Source of the DNA: Candidatus Liptonbacteria bacterium
GTDB lineage: Bacteria; Patescibacteriota; Minisyncoccia; UBA6257; 2-01-FULL-56-20
Direction: 5' to 3'
Assembly (NCBI GenBank): GCA_016212635.1
Contig: JACRFR010000058.1
Location: forward strand, 1 to 23,625
Length of the DNA: 23,625 nt
The first letter of the stretch is position 1. The number at the start of each line of letters is the position of its first letter. Positions 13,847 through 20,795 of this stretch are shown piece after piece. The translations under genes and the position numbers were made by a program. The notes under the pieces were generated by a model. The model worked only from the letters and a program-made list of their open reading frames with translations. It did no database searches and had not been told where the DNA came from.

Positions 13847-15429
13847 ACCTGCGGATAGCGCTCCATGATTTTCCGGCGGACATATTGAACCATTTTTTCA
13901 AAAATATCCGCCCGTCCCAATTCTCGCGCAAAGGACTCGCGATTGTGGTAGTACTGTGGGTAAACCGGCTCGTCGGTTTTGGACTTTTGCGCCAAGGCAT
14001 TGCCCACTGAAATTACCCGGGTTAAAACCGAACCGGGTGATTCCTCATCCCTATCTGGTAAAAATCCTCCAATATCCAAAGACGCCTCGCCTTGTTCCGC
14101 CGCGGGATCGTTGACGATGATCACGCCTTGGGAGCGCTGCTTGCACTCCCGGTCCAGGCGGATGCTTAGAGCCCGGCGACGGGATAAGCTGGACGTGTCC
14201 AAGTCCAGCGGTTTCTCCGAGAACAGGAAATTAATCCTGGCTTCGCCGTCAAATTCCAAATCGGCGTTATGTTTCCCGAGAGGTGCGCCCAGCGCTCGCA
14301 GCTGAATGGTCAGATGGCCGAGTTGCCCATCGTCTTTTGCGTATTGAAATCGGTACGACTCCGGTACCCGGCTTTGATCTTGGGACACCGGTCGAAAGTC
14401 GCGCCCTGCTTTCTGATCCTGACCACGGACTAGATCGCAAATTGTTTCCACTGCTTGCGCATACGCGGTCAGTGATAACACCACCTCGTCCAAACCGCGG
14501 CAGGTTACAGTCTCTCCGTAGACATCCGCCTTGGGTGCCTCTCCTCGCGCGACCGCCCCGGCCGTGTACAGCACATCCTTGCCCCGACGCGTAATCGCTT
14601 CTTGAATTTGCTCGGCAAAATCCAAATCCTCCAGGTTACACCCGATCTTGGACAAAAAATCGCTTCGGGCCATTATTTTTGCCAGTTCCTGGCTTGCATC
14701 CCGTAATCGCGCGAAACCGCGGAAAATAATCCGCGCCTGTTCCGGAGAAAATTCGGTTAAGGATAAAACGGTGTCGCGTATTTGCGGTTCATACTCCGCG
14801 GCCGCCAGGGTCCGCAAACCATTCACGCCGAACTTTCGGGCAAATCGGGCGATAATTTTAGGATCCGATTCCAGTAAAATATTCCCGATAACTAACTGCT
14901 CGCGCCAGGGAATTTCCAGATAGGAAATACCGCAGGGGATAAAAAATTCGTCCCGAATCGCTTTGAAATAATTGCCGACACGGAATAGTTTAGCCAAGCG
15001 CTCCAGGTGCGCGTCTTCGCTTTCGTCCGCACGACACAGTACTACCCGTGTCCAATCATATTCTCCGCTTACTCTGGTTTTCATCTCGTCTTCGGAGACG
15101 GAGATTATATCCGGGTGCCGTCCTTGATCCCCAAGTTCTTTCCGCTTGGCGTCGACTTCGGCTTGATCCAGCAACTCGAAAGTGGAAACGACTTGTCCAT
15201 CGTCTTGATCTTTGCCATGCCCACATTGGATTATCACCGCCGTTTGTTTATCCAATCGGTCCACGCGCATAACAACCGGCCGGATGGGATAATTACTGCC
15301 CACGATCGTTTCCCGTCCCAGGTAGTACTCCACCAGCTCGCCGCGGGGTGAGGATAAAAAATAATACTGCGGCTCCGCGGAACGCAATTCGGAAGATTCA
15401 TCCAGGGTGGAAAAACCACGCTCATTCAT
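13843..15429 (-). CDS. Hypothetical 528-residue protein
   Basis: No family was recognised. The sequence is soluble, acidic, and rich in Arg, Glu and Asp, without signal peptide or membrane segment. The start MNERGFSTLDESSELR was chosen because GGGGGAG precedes the ATG at 15429 by 6 nt; the frame stays open to an ATG at 15459. The middle (~160-290) is helical (FKAIRDEFFIPCGISYLEIP, TLAAAEYEPQIRDTVLSL, SPEQARIIFRGFARLRDAS). The C-terminal third resembles a beta-rich domain. The gene is convergent with the TrmB-like regulator and overlaps it by 4 nt. Its job cannot be stated from the sequence. Confidence 0.8.
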   Translation of the reverse strand: MNERGFSTLDESSELRSAEPQYYFLSSPRGELVEYYLGRETIVGSNYPIRPVVMRVDRLDKQTAVIIQCGHGKDQDDGQVVSTFELLDQAEVDAKRKELGDQGRHPDIISVSEDEMKTRVSGEYDWTRVVLCRADESEDAHLERLAKLFRVGNYFKAIRDEFFIPCGISYLEIPWREQLVIGNILLESDPKIIARFARKFGVNGLRTLAAAEYEPQIRDTVLSLTEFSPEQARIIFRGFARLRDASQELAKIMARSDFLSKIGCNLEDLDFAEQIQEAITRRGKDVLYTAGAVARGEAPKADVYGETVTCRGLDEVVLSLTAYAQAVETICDLVRGQDQKAGRDFRPVSQDQSRVPESYRFQYAKDDGQLGHLTIQLRALGAPLGKHNADLEFDGEARINFLFSEKPLDLDTSSLSRRRALSIRLDRECKQRSQGVIIVNDPAAEQGEASLDIGGFLPDRDEESPGSVLTRVISVGNALAQKSKTDEPVYPQYYHNRESFARELGRADIFEKMVQYVRRKIMERYPQV

Positions 15430-15529
15430 TAAAGACTCCCCCACTGGCTGTTCCTTCATGGCTAAAGTAGTTGGATCGTACGGATGGGTTTTAGAAAGTC
15501 GAACGTGGCGCAGGGAAAACGCCGGTTGG

Positions 15530-15955
15530 TCACAGATCAGATCTTAGGCGGCGCGCGACAACGACCTCGATCAGTTGCCTGGAATTAACCACCTGCGTAT
15601 TCTTCCACCGGCGCGGGAAGTGTGCGCTATTGTCAGTTACCAAGTAATGGGCGCGGGCGGCCTCGGCGCATTCCAAAAAGCGGTTGTCGGACTCATGCCG
15701 ACATTCGTTTAACCTACGAGTCGATCGTACGAGCACGGCCACGCGCCGAACGAGCGACAAAAAATCCGCAATTTCCTCGGGAACAAATTTGAACTCGGGA
15801 TAGCTCAAAACCCGCTGGTACTCCTCGAGAATAGCCGGGGACACGTAAAGCTGGGCCTGTCTATTCATCGCCCAGCGCACCACCTTGGCCTCCAGGCCCT
15901 CCGGTTTGAGGTTGGCGGAAACCATTACGTTGGTATCGATGACGACTCCGATCAT
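15530..15955 (-). CDS. PIN-domain toxin (VapC-like RNase)
   Basis: A 141-residue PIN-domain protein, probably an RNase toxin. The metal-binding acidic residues are in place: D7 (VIDTNVMVS), E44/E45 (AILEEYQRVL), D90 (HESDNRFLECA) and D108 (LVTDNSAHF). This matches the PIN family typed as putative toxin component of toxin-antitoxin systems. It follows the antitoxin gene after 13 nt and is presumably co-transcribed from the promoter at 16263-16290. Confidence 0.88.
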   Translation of the reverse strand: MIGVVIDTNVMVSANLKPEGLEAKVVRWAMNRQAQLYVSPAILEEYQRVLSYPEFKFVPEEIADFLSLVRRVAVLVRSTRRLNECRHESDNRFLECAEAARAHYLVTDNSAHFPRRWKNTQVVNSRQLIEVVVARRLRSDL

Positions 15956-15968
15956 CTGACGGGAGGAA

Positions 15969-16247
15969 CTACGTTGGGAATTCCTGTTGTCTTCGCGCCT
16001 TGGCTATGATCACGTTGACCTCGCGCATGGTAAGCTTGCTCCGTCCGGTGCGCTTGGCGGTGGCTTGCATGGCGCGCAGTTCCTCGGGCGCCGGCGCGAA
16101 GCAGTCCAGGTACTCTTTGATGCCCATAATAACGGCCTGGGGTTCTCCCCGCCGGCCAACCACGAAACGCTCGTTCTTGCCGCTGACCCGCTTTAAGATC
16201 TGCCCAAACTGCGTGCGGGCGGTGAGGGCAGAGACGACATTAGTCAT
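15969..16247 (-). CDS. Phd/YefM-type antitoxin
   Basis: A 92-residue protein starting MTNVVSALTARTQFGQILKRV, which is the standard Phd/YefM N-terminus, followed by ERFVVGRRGEPQAVIMGIKEYL. The C-terminal tail is basic and would bind the toxin. The frame extends to 16277, but the -10 box TATACT (16263-16268) lies upstream of the ATG at 16247 and overlaps that extension. Phd proteins repress their own operon by binding palindromes; a 28-bp perfect palindrome sits at the promoter. Confidence 0.85.
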   Translation of the reverse strand: MTNVVSALTARTQFGQILKRVSGKNERFVVGRRGEPQAVIMGIKEYLDCFAPAPEELRAMQATAKRTGRSKLTMREVNVIIAKARRQQEFPT

Positions 16248-16262
16248 GGTGTTGATTTGTTT

Positions 16263-16302
16263 AGTATAGCGACCCAATCGAACTGATTAATCAGTTCGAT
16301 TG
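16263..16302 (-). promoter_or_regulatory. Antitoxin-toxin promoter with 28-bp perfect palindrome
   Basis: TATACT on the minus strand lies at 16263-16268. A perfect palindrome with half-site CAATCGAACTGATT spans 16275-16302 and covers the expected -35 position. The -35 sequence itself is weak (TTAATC at 16 nt). Its placement fits autorepression by the antitoxin-toxin complex. Confidence 0.75.
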
Positions 16303-16350
16303 AAGTGTATGGAAAGACCCGCCGCCGGTCAAGGCCAAGTTATTGTGTCC

Positions 16351-16386
16351 GAGGTCGGGCCTTAAGAATTCCCAAGGCCCGACCTC
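16351..16386 (-). terminator. Hairpin downstream of the protease gene
   Basis: GAGGTCGGGCCTT (16351-16363) and AAGGCCCGACCTC (16374-16386) form a perfect 13-bp stem with a 10-nt loop, 28 nt past the stop codon. No T-run follows on either strand, so it may be a transcript-end stabiliser or weak terminator. Confidence 0.5.
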
Positions 16387-16414
16387 CATAAATTCGGGTC
16401 GTGCTCCTCGTTCC

Positions 16415-17689
16415 CTACTTCTCCGGGCGCTGGCCCACGGTTACTTTGAGAGATATGTTTTGTCCCCGGCGCCAGATCTTCAGAGTGACCGTATCCCCGA
16501 CCGCATGATCCGCGATCAGATTGCCCAGGGGGTGATCCATGTCCAGCTTGACTCCGTCCACCTCCAAAATGATGTCCTCCGCCTGCAGGCCGGCTTTCTC
16601 CGCGGGGCCGCCGGGAACCACGGCCGGGCCGTCGTTCGAGCCGCGGATCAGCGCGCCGTAATCCACCGGCAAATTCTGTTCCTTGGCCGAGTCCGGCGTA
16701 ACGGCCATGTAGCGCACGCCGAGATAAGCAGTCTCGATCTTGCCCACGCGCCGGACCGACTCAATGGCTCGCTTAACGCGATCGATGGGAATCGCAAAAC
16801 CGATGCTCTGGGCGTCAGAAGCCATGGCGGTATTAATGCCGATGACTTGCCCTTGAAGATTAAGCAGAGGGCCCCCGGAGTTGCCGGGATTGATCGCGGC
16901 GTCGGTTTGAATCACGTCTCGGATCGTTTCCAGCATGCCGGCCCCCGCGGCGGTTACGGTTCGGGCTAGGCCGGAAATAACTCCGCGGGAAACGGTGTTG
17001 CGATATTCGCCTAAGGCGTTGCCGATCACGATCGCGGTCTGACCCAACTGTAAGTTGTTGGAATCGCCCAACTCCACCGTGGGCAAACCACTGGCCTTGA
17101 CCTTGATCACCGCGAGGTCCTGGACCGGATCGCGGGCCAACACCTCCGCGTCATACTTCTTACCGTCGTTGGTAAAAACCGTATAGGCCGCCTCGGTGTC
17201 GGCCACTACGTGCCGGTTGGTTACGATCAAACCATCGGCTGAAATAACAAAGCCGCTGCCGCCGCCGACTTTCTGAAGCTTCTCGCCTTTTTTGCAGGGC
17301 GCGTAAAACTGGGGCAGGTTGCCGCCGAAAAATTGCTGGAACTCGGGCGGCAGATCGGCAAAGGGACTGCTGGCCGAGGGACAGTTCTCGATAATCGGTA
17401 CGTTCTTGGAAATGGTGATGGCCACCACCGCCGGGGAAGCTTTGCGCACGGCGGCGATAACCGCTTCCTCGTAGCCCGCGGCGGCAGGCGAGAGCGGCGT
17501 CGCGATCGGCTTGGGCGCGGGTTTGGCCGCGGTGCTGGTGCTGGTTTTGCCGCCGGTATAGCTTTTCCAGAACTGATCCAGGAAGCTGGCCTCGGCCGGA
17601 GCAGCCAGAGCCAGAGCCGACCAAGTCAAAACGAGCCCGAGCAGGGCTCCCAGAGCAAAGAACTTAACATTTTTTCGCATAGGACTCAT
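16415..17689 (-). CDS. htrA: HtrA/DegP-type serine protease with PDZ domain
   Basis: A 424-residue envelope protease. A hydrophobic segment near residues 10-30 is a signal peptide or membrane anchor (FFALGALLGLVLTWSALALA). A Thr/Ala/Pro-rich linker follows. The trypsin-like domain (~75-315) has the full triad: H160 (TNRHVV), D191 (DPVQDLAVIKV) and S271 (NPGNSGGPL). A single PDZ domain covers ~320-415. It would degrade misfolded proteins outside the membrane. Two cysteines (ENCPSASS and YAPCKKGE, C103 and C132) in an insert before the His may form a disulfide. The first ATG is at 17689; one at 17680 (MRKNVKFF) is also possible. Confidence 0.93.
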   Translation of the reverse strand: MSPMRKNVKFFALGALLGLVLTWSALALAAPAEASFLDQFWKSYTGGKTSTSTAAKPAPKPIATPLSPAAAGYEEAVIAAVRKASPAVVAITISKNVPIIENCPSASSPFADLPPEFQQFFGGNLPQFYAPCKKGEKLQKVGGGSGFVISADGLIVTNRHVVADTEAAYTVFTNDGKKYDAEVLARDPVQDLAVIKVKASGLPTVELGDSNNLQLGQTAIVIGNALGEYRNTVSRGVISGLARTVTAAGAGMLETIRDVIQTDAAINPGNSGGPLLNLQGQVIGINTAMASDAQSIGFAIPIDRVKRAIESVRRVGKIETAYLGVRYMAVTPDSAKEQNLPVDYGALIRGSNDGPAVVPGGPAEKAGLQAEDIILEVDGVKLDMDHPLGNLIADHAVGDTVTLKIWRRGQNISLKVTVGQRPEK

Positions 17690-17763
17690 AGATATATACG
17701 CAACGGCTAGAGATTTATGACCTGCCTATATTTTAGTTCTCTCTCCCCGAGACGCAAGCCCCA

Positions 17764-17820
17764 TTTGACCAATGACTAATGACGCTTGACCCCTGACCCA
17801 TGCCCCTACTCTCTACTCCC
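17764..17820. repeat. 7-nt-period array carrying the stop codon of the glycosyltransferase gene
   Basis: On the minus strand it starts TAGAGAG, TAGGGGC, where the first TAG (17813-17815) is the stop codon, then changes to a GTCA word: GGGTCAG, GGGTCAA, GCGTCAT, TAGTCAT, TGGTCAA. The 7-nt phase is kept across the change. The second half closely resembles cyanobacterial STRR repeats. Confidence 0.8.
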
Positions 17821-18847
17821 TTAGCAAGTCATCCCGCCCGGGGAACATAGGCAGAAAGCGGGCGCGAATTTTGTTTTGGCTGGCCAGCAGGGCGGATTTG
17901 AACACCACATGCAGCTCTTTGCCGCAGAGCGAGGCCACGTGGGCGACAAAGACATCGAAACTGATAACGCCGCGAACATCCGGTAGGGCGAAAAGTCCGA
18001 ACAGGGCGGCGGGCGACAACGCGCCCCGCAAGTCCAGATCCACGAAGTCATAGTGTTGAGGGTCCAGCTCTCGGTCGCGACTACTGCCGATATGGACGAT
18101 TCGGAAACCCTGGGCGCGCAAGCGCCGCGCCATGCCCTCCAAAAGTTTCCGTCGGCCCAGGATGCCGAGCTGATTGGAGGCCACGTAAGCGTTGTAGGCA
18201 AAAATTCCTCGGCCGCTGCCAGCAGGCAATCCCGCCGCGAGCCGAGCCGACCATTCGCCTTGGTATTTCTGCGCCAGACTTGCGGGCAGGGAGGGATTAA
18301 AGTCAACCCCAGATAGCTCGGCTGCGGCTACGACCGGCGCGCCGTATTCTTGCAGCACCCGGAGGATGGTTCGGGCCAGGAGAACCGTAATTTTTTCGTC
18401 CCCGCGCAGCATGGGATAATTGTTGCCGATAAACACATTGCCTGGGCCCAGAGTCCGGCGCACTTGATAGGCCAGGTCGTCTTTGGACACGACTACCGCT
18501 CCGCGGATTTTCATTTTCTTCGACTCTTCCCGGGTGACAACTTCTACGCCCAGCGCCTCGAAATATTCTCGGAACGCCGCCGGGGGCGCGACCAACAGGC
18601 GGTAACGGCTCCGGAGATGCCGGATGATAGGCTCGTAAAAGAGCTGATCGCCCAGGTGTATCAGTTGAGGATCCCAGAACGCGAAGAGGATAGTACCGGA
18701 GAAGGAAAAGTTCCGGCCGAGCTTGCCGTAAGCCAAGCCCAATTCCCGATGAAAACCGTATCTGAAGCAGACCAACTCGGACAGGATTTGATGGACCGCT
18801 TTGTGAAAGTAGTACCGTCCAACGATCCAAAGTTCACGAAGAGACAT
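17813..18847 (-). CDS. Glycosyltransferase family 9-like (heptosyltransferase-like) protein
   Basis: A 344-residue protein. The N-terminal half has GDQLFYEPIIRHLRSRYRLL, like the GT9 start (G-D-x-x-x-x-P...L). The C-terminal half has GIFAYNAYVASNQLGILGRR, a helix LLEGMARRLRAQGFRIVHIGS, and a donor-site-like region RGALSPAALFGLFALPDVRGVISFDVFVAHVASLCGK, which matches the pattern of heptosyltransferases (x-G-x-x-S-x-x-x-L, then D-x-G-x-x-H with a changed residue). Its neighbours make ADP-heptose, supporting a transfer of heptose to an envelope acceptor. Divergent overall, so the acceptor and sugar are inferred. Confidence 0.65.
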   Translation of the reverse strand: MSLRELWIVGRYYFHKAVHQILSELVCFRYGFHRELGLAYGKLGRNFSFSGTILFAFWDPQLIHLGDQLFYEPIIRHLRSRYRLLVAPPAAFREYFEALGVEVVTREESKKMKIRGAVVVSKDDLAYQVRRTLGPGNVFIGNNYPMLRGDEKITVLLARTILRVLQEYGAPVVAAAELSGVDFNPSLPASLAQKYQGEWSARLAAGLPAGSGRGIFAYNAYVASNQLGILGRRKLLEGMARRLRAQGFRIVHIGSSRDRELDPQHYDFVDLDLRGALSPAALFGLFALPDVRGVISFDVFVAHVASLCGKELHVVFKSALLASQNKIRARFLPMFPGRDDLLRE

Positions 18848-18862
18848 AACGCGGCGAGAGGC

Positions 18863-18898
18863 TAATGATCAATGATTAATAATCAATGATTAATGATC
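18863..18898. repeat. 7-nt-period array (ATTGATC / ATTAATC type), second copy
   Basis: On the minus strand: ATTAATC, ATTGATT, ATTAATC, ATTGATC, ATTAGCC. It lies between the adenylyltransferase stop (18904) and the glycosyltransferase start (18847). It nearly matches the array at 1204-1247. Confidence 0.8.
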
Positions 18899-18903
18899 CC
18901 CCC

Positions 18904-19419
18904 TTACCCGTGCGCTTCCAGAATCTTCTGAATAATGTTCGTGGTGGAGTATCCTTTTCGGATCGGCACGCGCACCATTTTACCGCCGTGGCGTTCTACT
19001 GGCTCCCACTCCGGCATGTTCTTTTTCTGCCAATCTCCGCCCTTGACGTGGACGTGCGGCTGGAGCGCGGTCAGCCATTTGACCGGATTGGGTTCACTAA
19101 AAATCAAGACGTAGTCCACTGACTCTAGCGCCGCGACCAGCTCGGCTCGCTCCTGCTCCGATAAGATCGGCCGCTTCGGGCCTTTATAGGCGCGCACCGA
19201 CGCGTCGGAGTTCACGCCAACTATCAGTACATCCCCTAATTTCTTAGCGCGCTCAAAGGTCCGGATGTGTCCCACATGCAGGAGATCGTAAGTACCGTTA
19301 GTAGTGACAATACGCTGACCCTGCTTCTTGTGCCGTGCCACGATGCGCCGAAGTTTCGCGAGTTTCTTGATTTTGTTCCGCGCCAAACGGTGGCGTAATA
19401 CTTTTTTTCTGTTCGGCAT
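18904..19419 (-). CDS. rfaE2: D-glycero-beta-D-manno-heptose 1-phosphate adenylyltransferase
   Basis: A 171-residue cytidylyltransferase-like enzyme, matching the C-terminal domain of HldE/RfaE. It would adenylate heptose 1-phosphate to ADP-heptose. Motifs: TTNGTYDLLHVGHIRTFE with the HxGH nucleotide site (HVGH), LIVGVNSDASVRAYKGPKRP, the adenylyl-site ERAELVAALESVDYV, and VHVKGGDW. The first 35 residues are very basic (RKKVLRHRLARNKIKK). The -10 box TAAAAT ends 6 nt before the ATG, so the transcript is probably leaderless. It is divergent from gmhA with a 77-nt shared promoter region. Confidence 0.9.
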   Translation of the reverse strand: MPNRKKVLRHRLARNKIKKLAKLRRIVARHKKQGQRIVTTNGTYDLLHVGHIRTFERAKKLGDVLIVGVNSDASVRAYKGPKRPILSEQERAELVAALESVDYVLIFSEPNPVKWLTALQPHVHVKGGDWQKKNMPEWEPVERHGGKMVRVPIRKGYSTTNIIQKILEAHG

Positions 19420-19425
19420 AATACG

Positions 19426-19431
19426 ATTTTA
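19426..19431 (-). promoter_or_regulatory. -10 box of the rfaE2-like gene, leaderless
   Basis: TAAAAT on the minus strand ends 6 nt before the ATG at 19419. The -35 is weak. It is one of several leaderless-type starts in the window. Confidence 0.5.
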
Positions 19432-19459
19432 AACTACTCTAACCAGTTCGAACAGTGGG

Positions 19460-19487
19460 TTGCCCGAGCTTTCCAATCTGCTACTAT
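19460..19487 (+). promoter_or_regulatory. gmhA promoter
   Basis: TTGCCC (19460-19465) and TACTAT (19482-19487), 16 nt apart. The ATG at 19497 is 9 nt past the -10 box, so the 5' UTR is at most a few nucleotides and no Shine-Dalgarno sequence can be present. Confidence 0.55.
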
Positions 19488-19496
19488 TTACACGTC

Positions 19497-20075
19497 ATGA
19501 CCGACTTTCACCAGGTTTTCAGCAAAAATTTGGCCGAACATCAAAAAACCCTGGATGGGCTGCCGGTTTTAGAGGCAAAGATCGGAACAGTGGGAGAATT
19601 ACTTGTGAAAACAGCCCGGGAGCGCCGCCATCTTCTCCTTTGCGGCAATGGCGGCTCCGCCGCGGATGCCCAGCACTGGTCCGGCGAGTGGCGGTGCCGA
19701 TTCGAGCATGACCGACCGGCTCTCAAGGCCACGGCTCTCACGGTGGACACTTCGACACTTACTGCGATCGGCAACGACTACGGTTACGACGAAATTTTTG
19801 CCCGGCAAGTGCGGGCGCTGGCCGAACCGGGCGACGTGCTGGTCTGCATTTCCACCAGCGGCAACTCCCCTAATGTGATCCGCGCCGTGGCGGCGGCCAA
19901 AGAAATGGGCGTGACGACAATCGGCCTTTTGGGTCGGGACGGGGGCAAGCTGGCGTCACTCGTGGACCACACGATTGTCGTACCGGCGGAGCGCACCGCG
20001 CGAATTCAGGAAATGCACGAACTCATCATGCACCTGCTCTGCGAATACGTGGACGAAAGAGTAATCGCTAATTAA
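19497..20075 (+). CDS. gmhA: Sedoheptulose 7-phosphate isomerase GmhA
   Basis: A 192-residue SIS-domain isomerase that converts sedoheptulose 7-phosphate to D-glycero-manno-heptose 7-phosphate, the first step of heptose synthesis. Signature motifs: LLLCGNGGSAADAQHWSGEW (phosphate and metal site), LTAIGNDYGYDEIFARQV, VLVCISTSGNSPNVIRAV, and IQEMHELIMHLLCEYVD with the catalytic His/Glu region. Length is normal for the family. I use the ATG at 19497, just after the -10 box TACTAT. It is the first gene of the plus-strand heptose group. Confidence 0.95.
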   Translation: MTDFHQVFSKNLAEHQKTLDGLPVLEAKIGTVGELLVKTARERRHLLLCGNGGSAADAQHWSGEWRCRFEHDRPALKATALTVDTSTLTAIGNDYGYDEIFARQVRALAEPGDVLVCISTSGNSPNVIRAVAAAKEMGVTTIGLLGRDGGKLASLVDHTIVVPAERTARIQEMHELIMHLLCEYVDERVIAN

Positions 20076-20126
20076 AGAGGTAGTAACGCGAATGAGTACG
20101 GATCTTTGCTTCCGCGAGGTTCAACC

Positions 20127-20170
20127 TCCCCGAGGTCCGTCCTCCCTGGGAGGTCGGACCTCCCGATATT
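20127..20170 (+). repeat. 44-bp hairpin repeat, copy 1, likely gmhA terminator
   Basis: Identical for 44 nt to 23402-23445. GAGGTCCG pairs with CGGACCTC, with CCTCCC / GGGAGG inside. On the plus strand AATATTTTTCC follows, so this copy can act as a terminator of gmhA. Sequence just after the two copies is also similar, though diverged. Confidence 0.7.
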
Positions 20171-20183
20171 AATATTTTTCCTG

Positions 20184-20212
20184 TTGTTTCCAGAGGTTGA
20201 ATCTTCTAATAT
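20184..20212 (+). promoter_or_regulatory. gmhB promoter, leaderless
   Basis: TTGTTT (20184-20189) and TAATAT (20207-20212) are 17 nt apart. The ATG at 20219 is 6 nt past the -10 box. Confidence 0.65.
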
Positions 20213-20218
20213 TGTTCC

Positions 20219-20770
20219 ATGAAACACAAAGCTGTTTTTCTAGACCGCGACGGACCGCTGGTGATCGACAAAAAATATATGGGCGACCCGGCTTTGATCG
20301 AGTTCGCGCCAGACGCCGTCCCAGGATGCAAATTGCTGCATGCCAGCGGTTTCAAGCTGGTAATCATCTCCGGGCAAAGCGGCGTCGCCCGGGGCAAGTT
20401 TTCTTTGGCGGACATGTGGGCGGTGCATACTCGGGTCATAGAAATATTCCGCGCGGCGGGGGTGGAGTTCGACGGCGCTTACTACTGCCCCCATGGACCG
20501 GATGACAATTGTGCTTGCCGCAAACCGAAACCCGGCATGGTGGAACAAGCGGTACGAGAACTAGACCTGGATCCGGCTCAATCCGCGGCTCTGGGCGATA
20601 AACCCAGCGATCTGGAGCTCGGCCGAAACTCCAGTTGCCGCTGGTCGGTCTTGGTGGGCGAGAAAGAGGGCGAACCGTTAACACCCGAGCAAGAACACCT
20701 GGCGGATTATAGATGCCAGACGCTGCTCCAAGCCGCGGAATGGGTTGTCCGGCAAGAAAGCAGCGGCTAA
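20219..20770 (+). CDS. gmhB: D-glycero-D-manno-heptose 1,7-bisphosphate 7-phosphatase-like GmhB
   Basis: A 183-residue HAD phosphatase. Motif I is FLDRDGPLV, with both catalytic aspartates. Motif II is IISGQSGVARG (usually TNQSGIARG). The zinc-binding loop is present: CPHGPDDNCACRKPKPGM. Motif IV is LGDKPSDLELG. The DRDG-P and S-G-Q changes against the family's DRDGT and TNQ are small but near the active site. It would remove the 7-phosphate after the kinase step. The next gene starts 26 nt after its stop. Confidence 0.9.
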   Translation: MKHKAVFLDRDGPLVIDKKYMGDPALIEFAPDAVPGCKLLHASGFKLVIISGQSGVARGKFSLADMWAVHTRVIEIFRAAGVEFDGAYYCPHGPDDNCACRKPKPGMVEQAVRELDLDPAQSAALGDKPSDLELGRNSSCRWSVLVGEKEGEPLTPEQEHLADYRCQTLLQAAEWVVRQESSG

Positions 20771-20795
20771 ACTTATATCCCACTATATCTATCTG

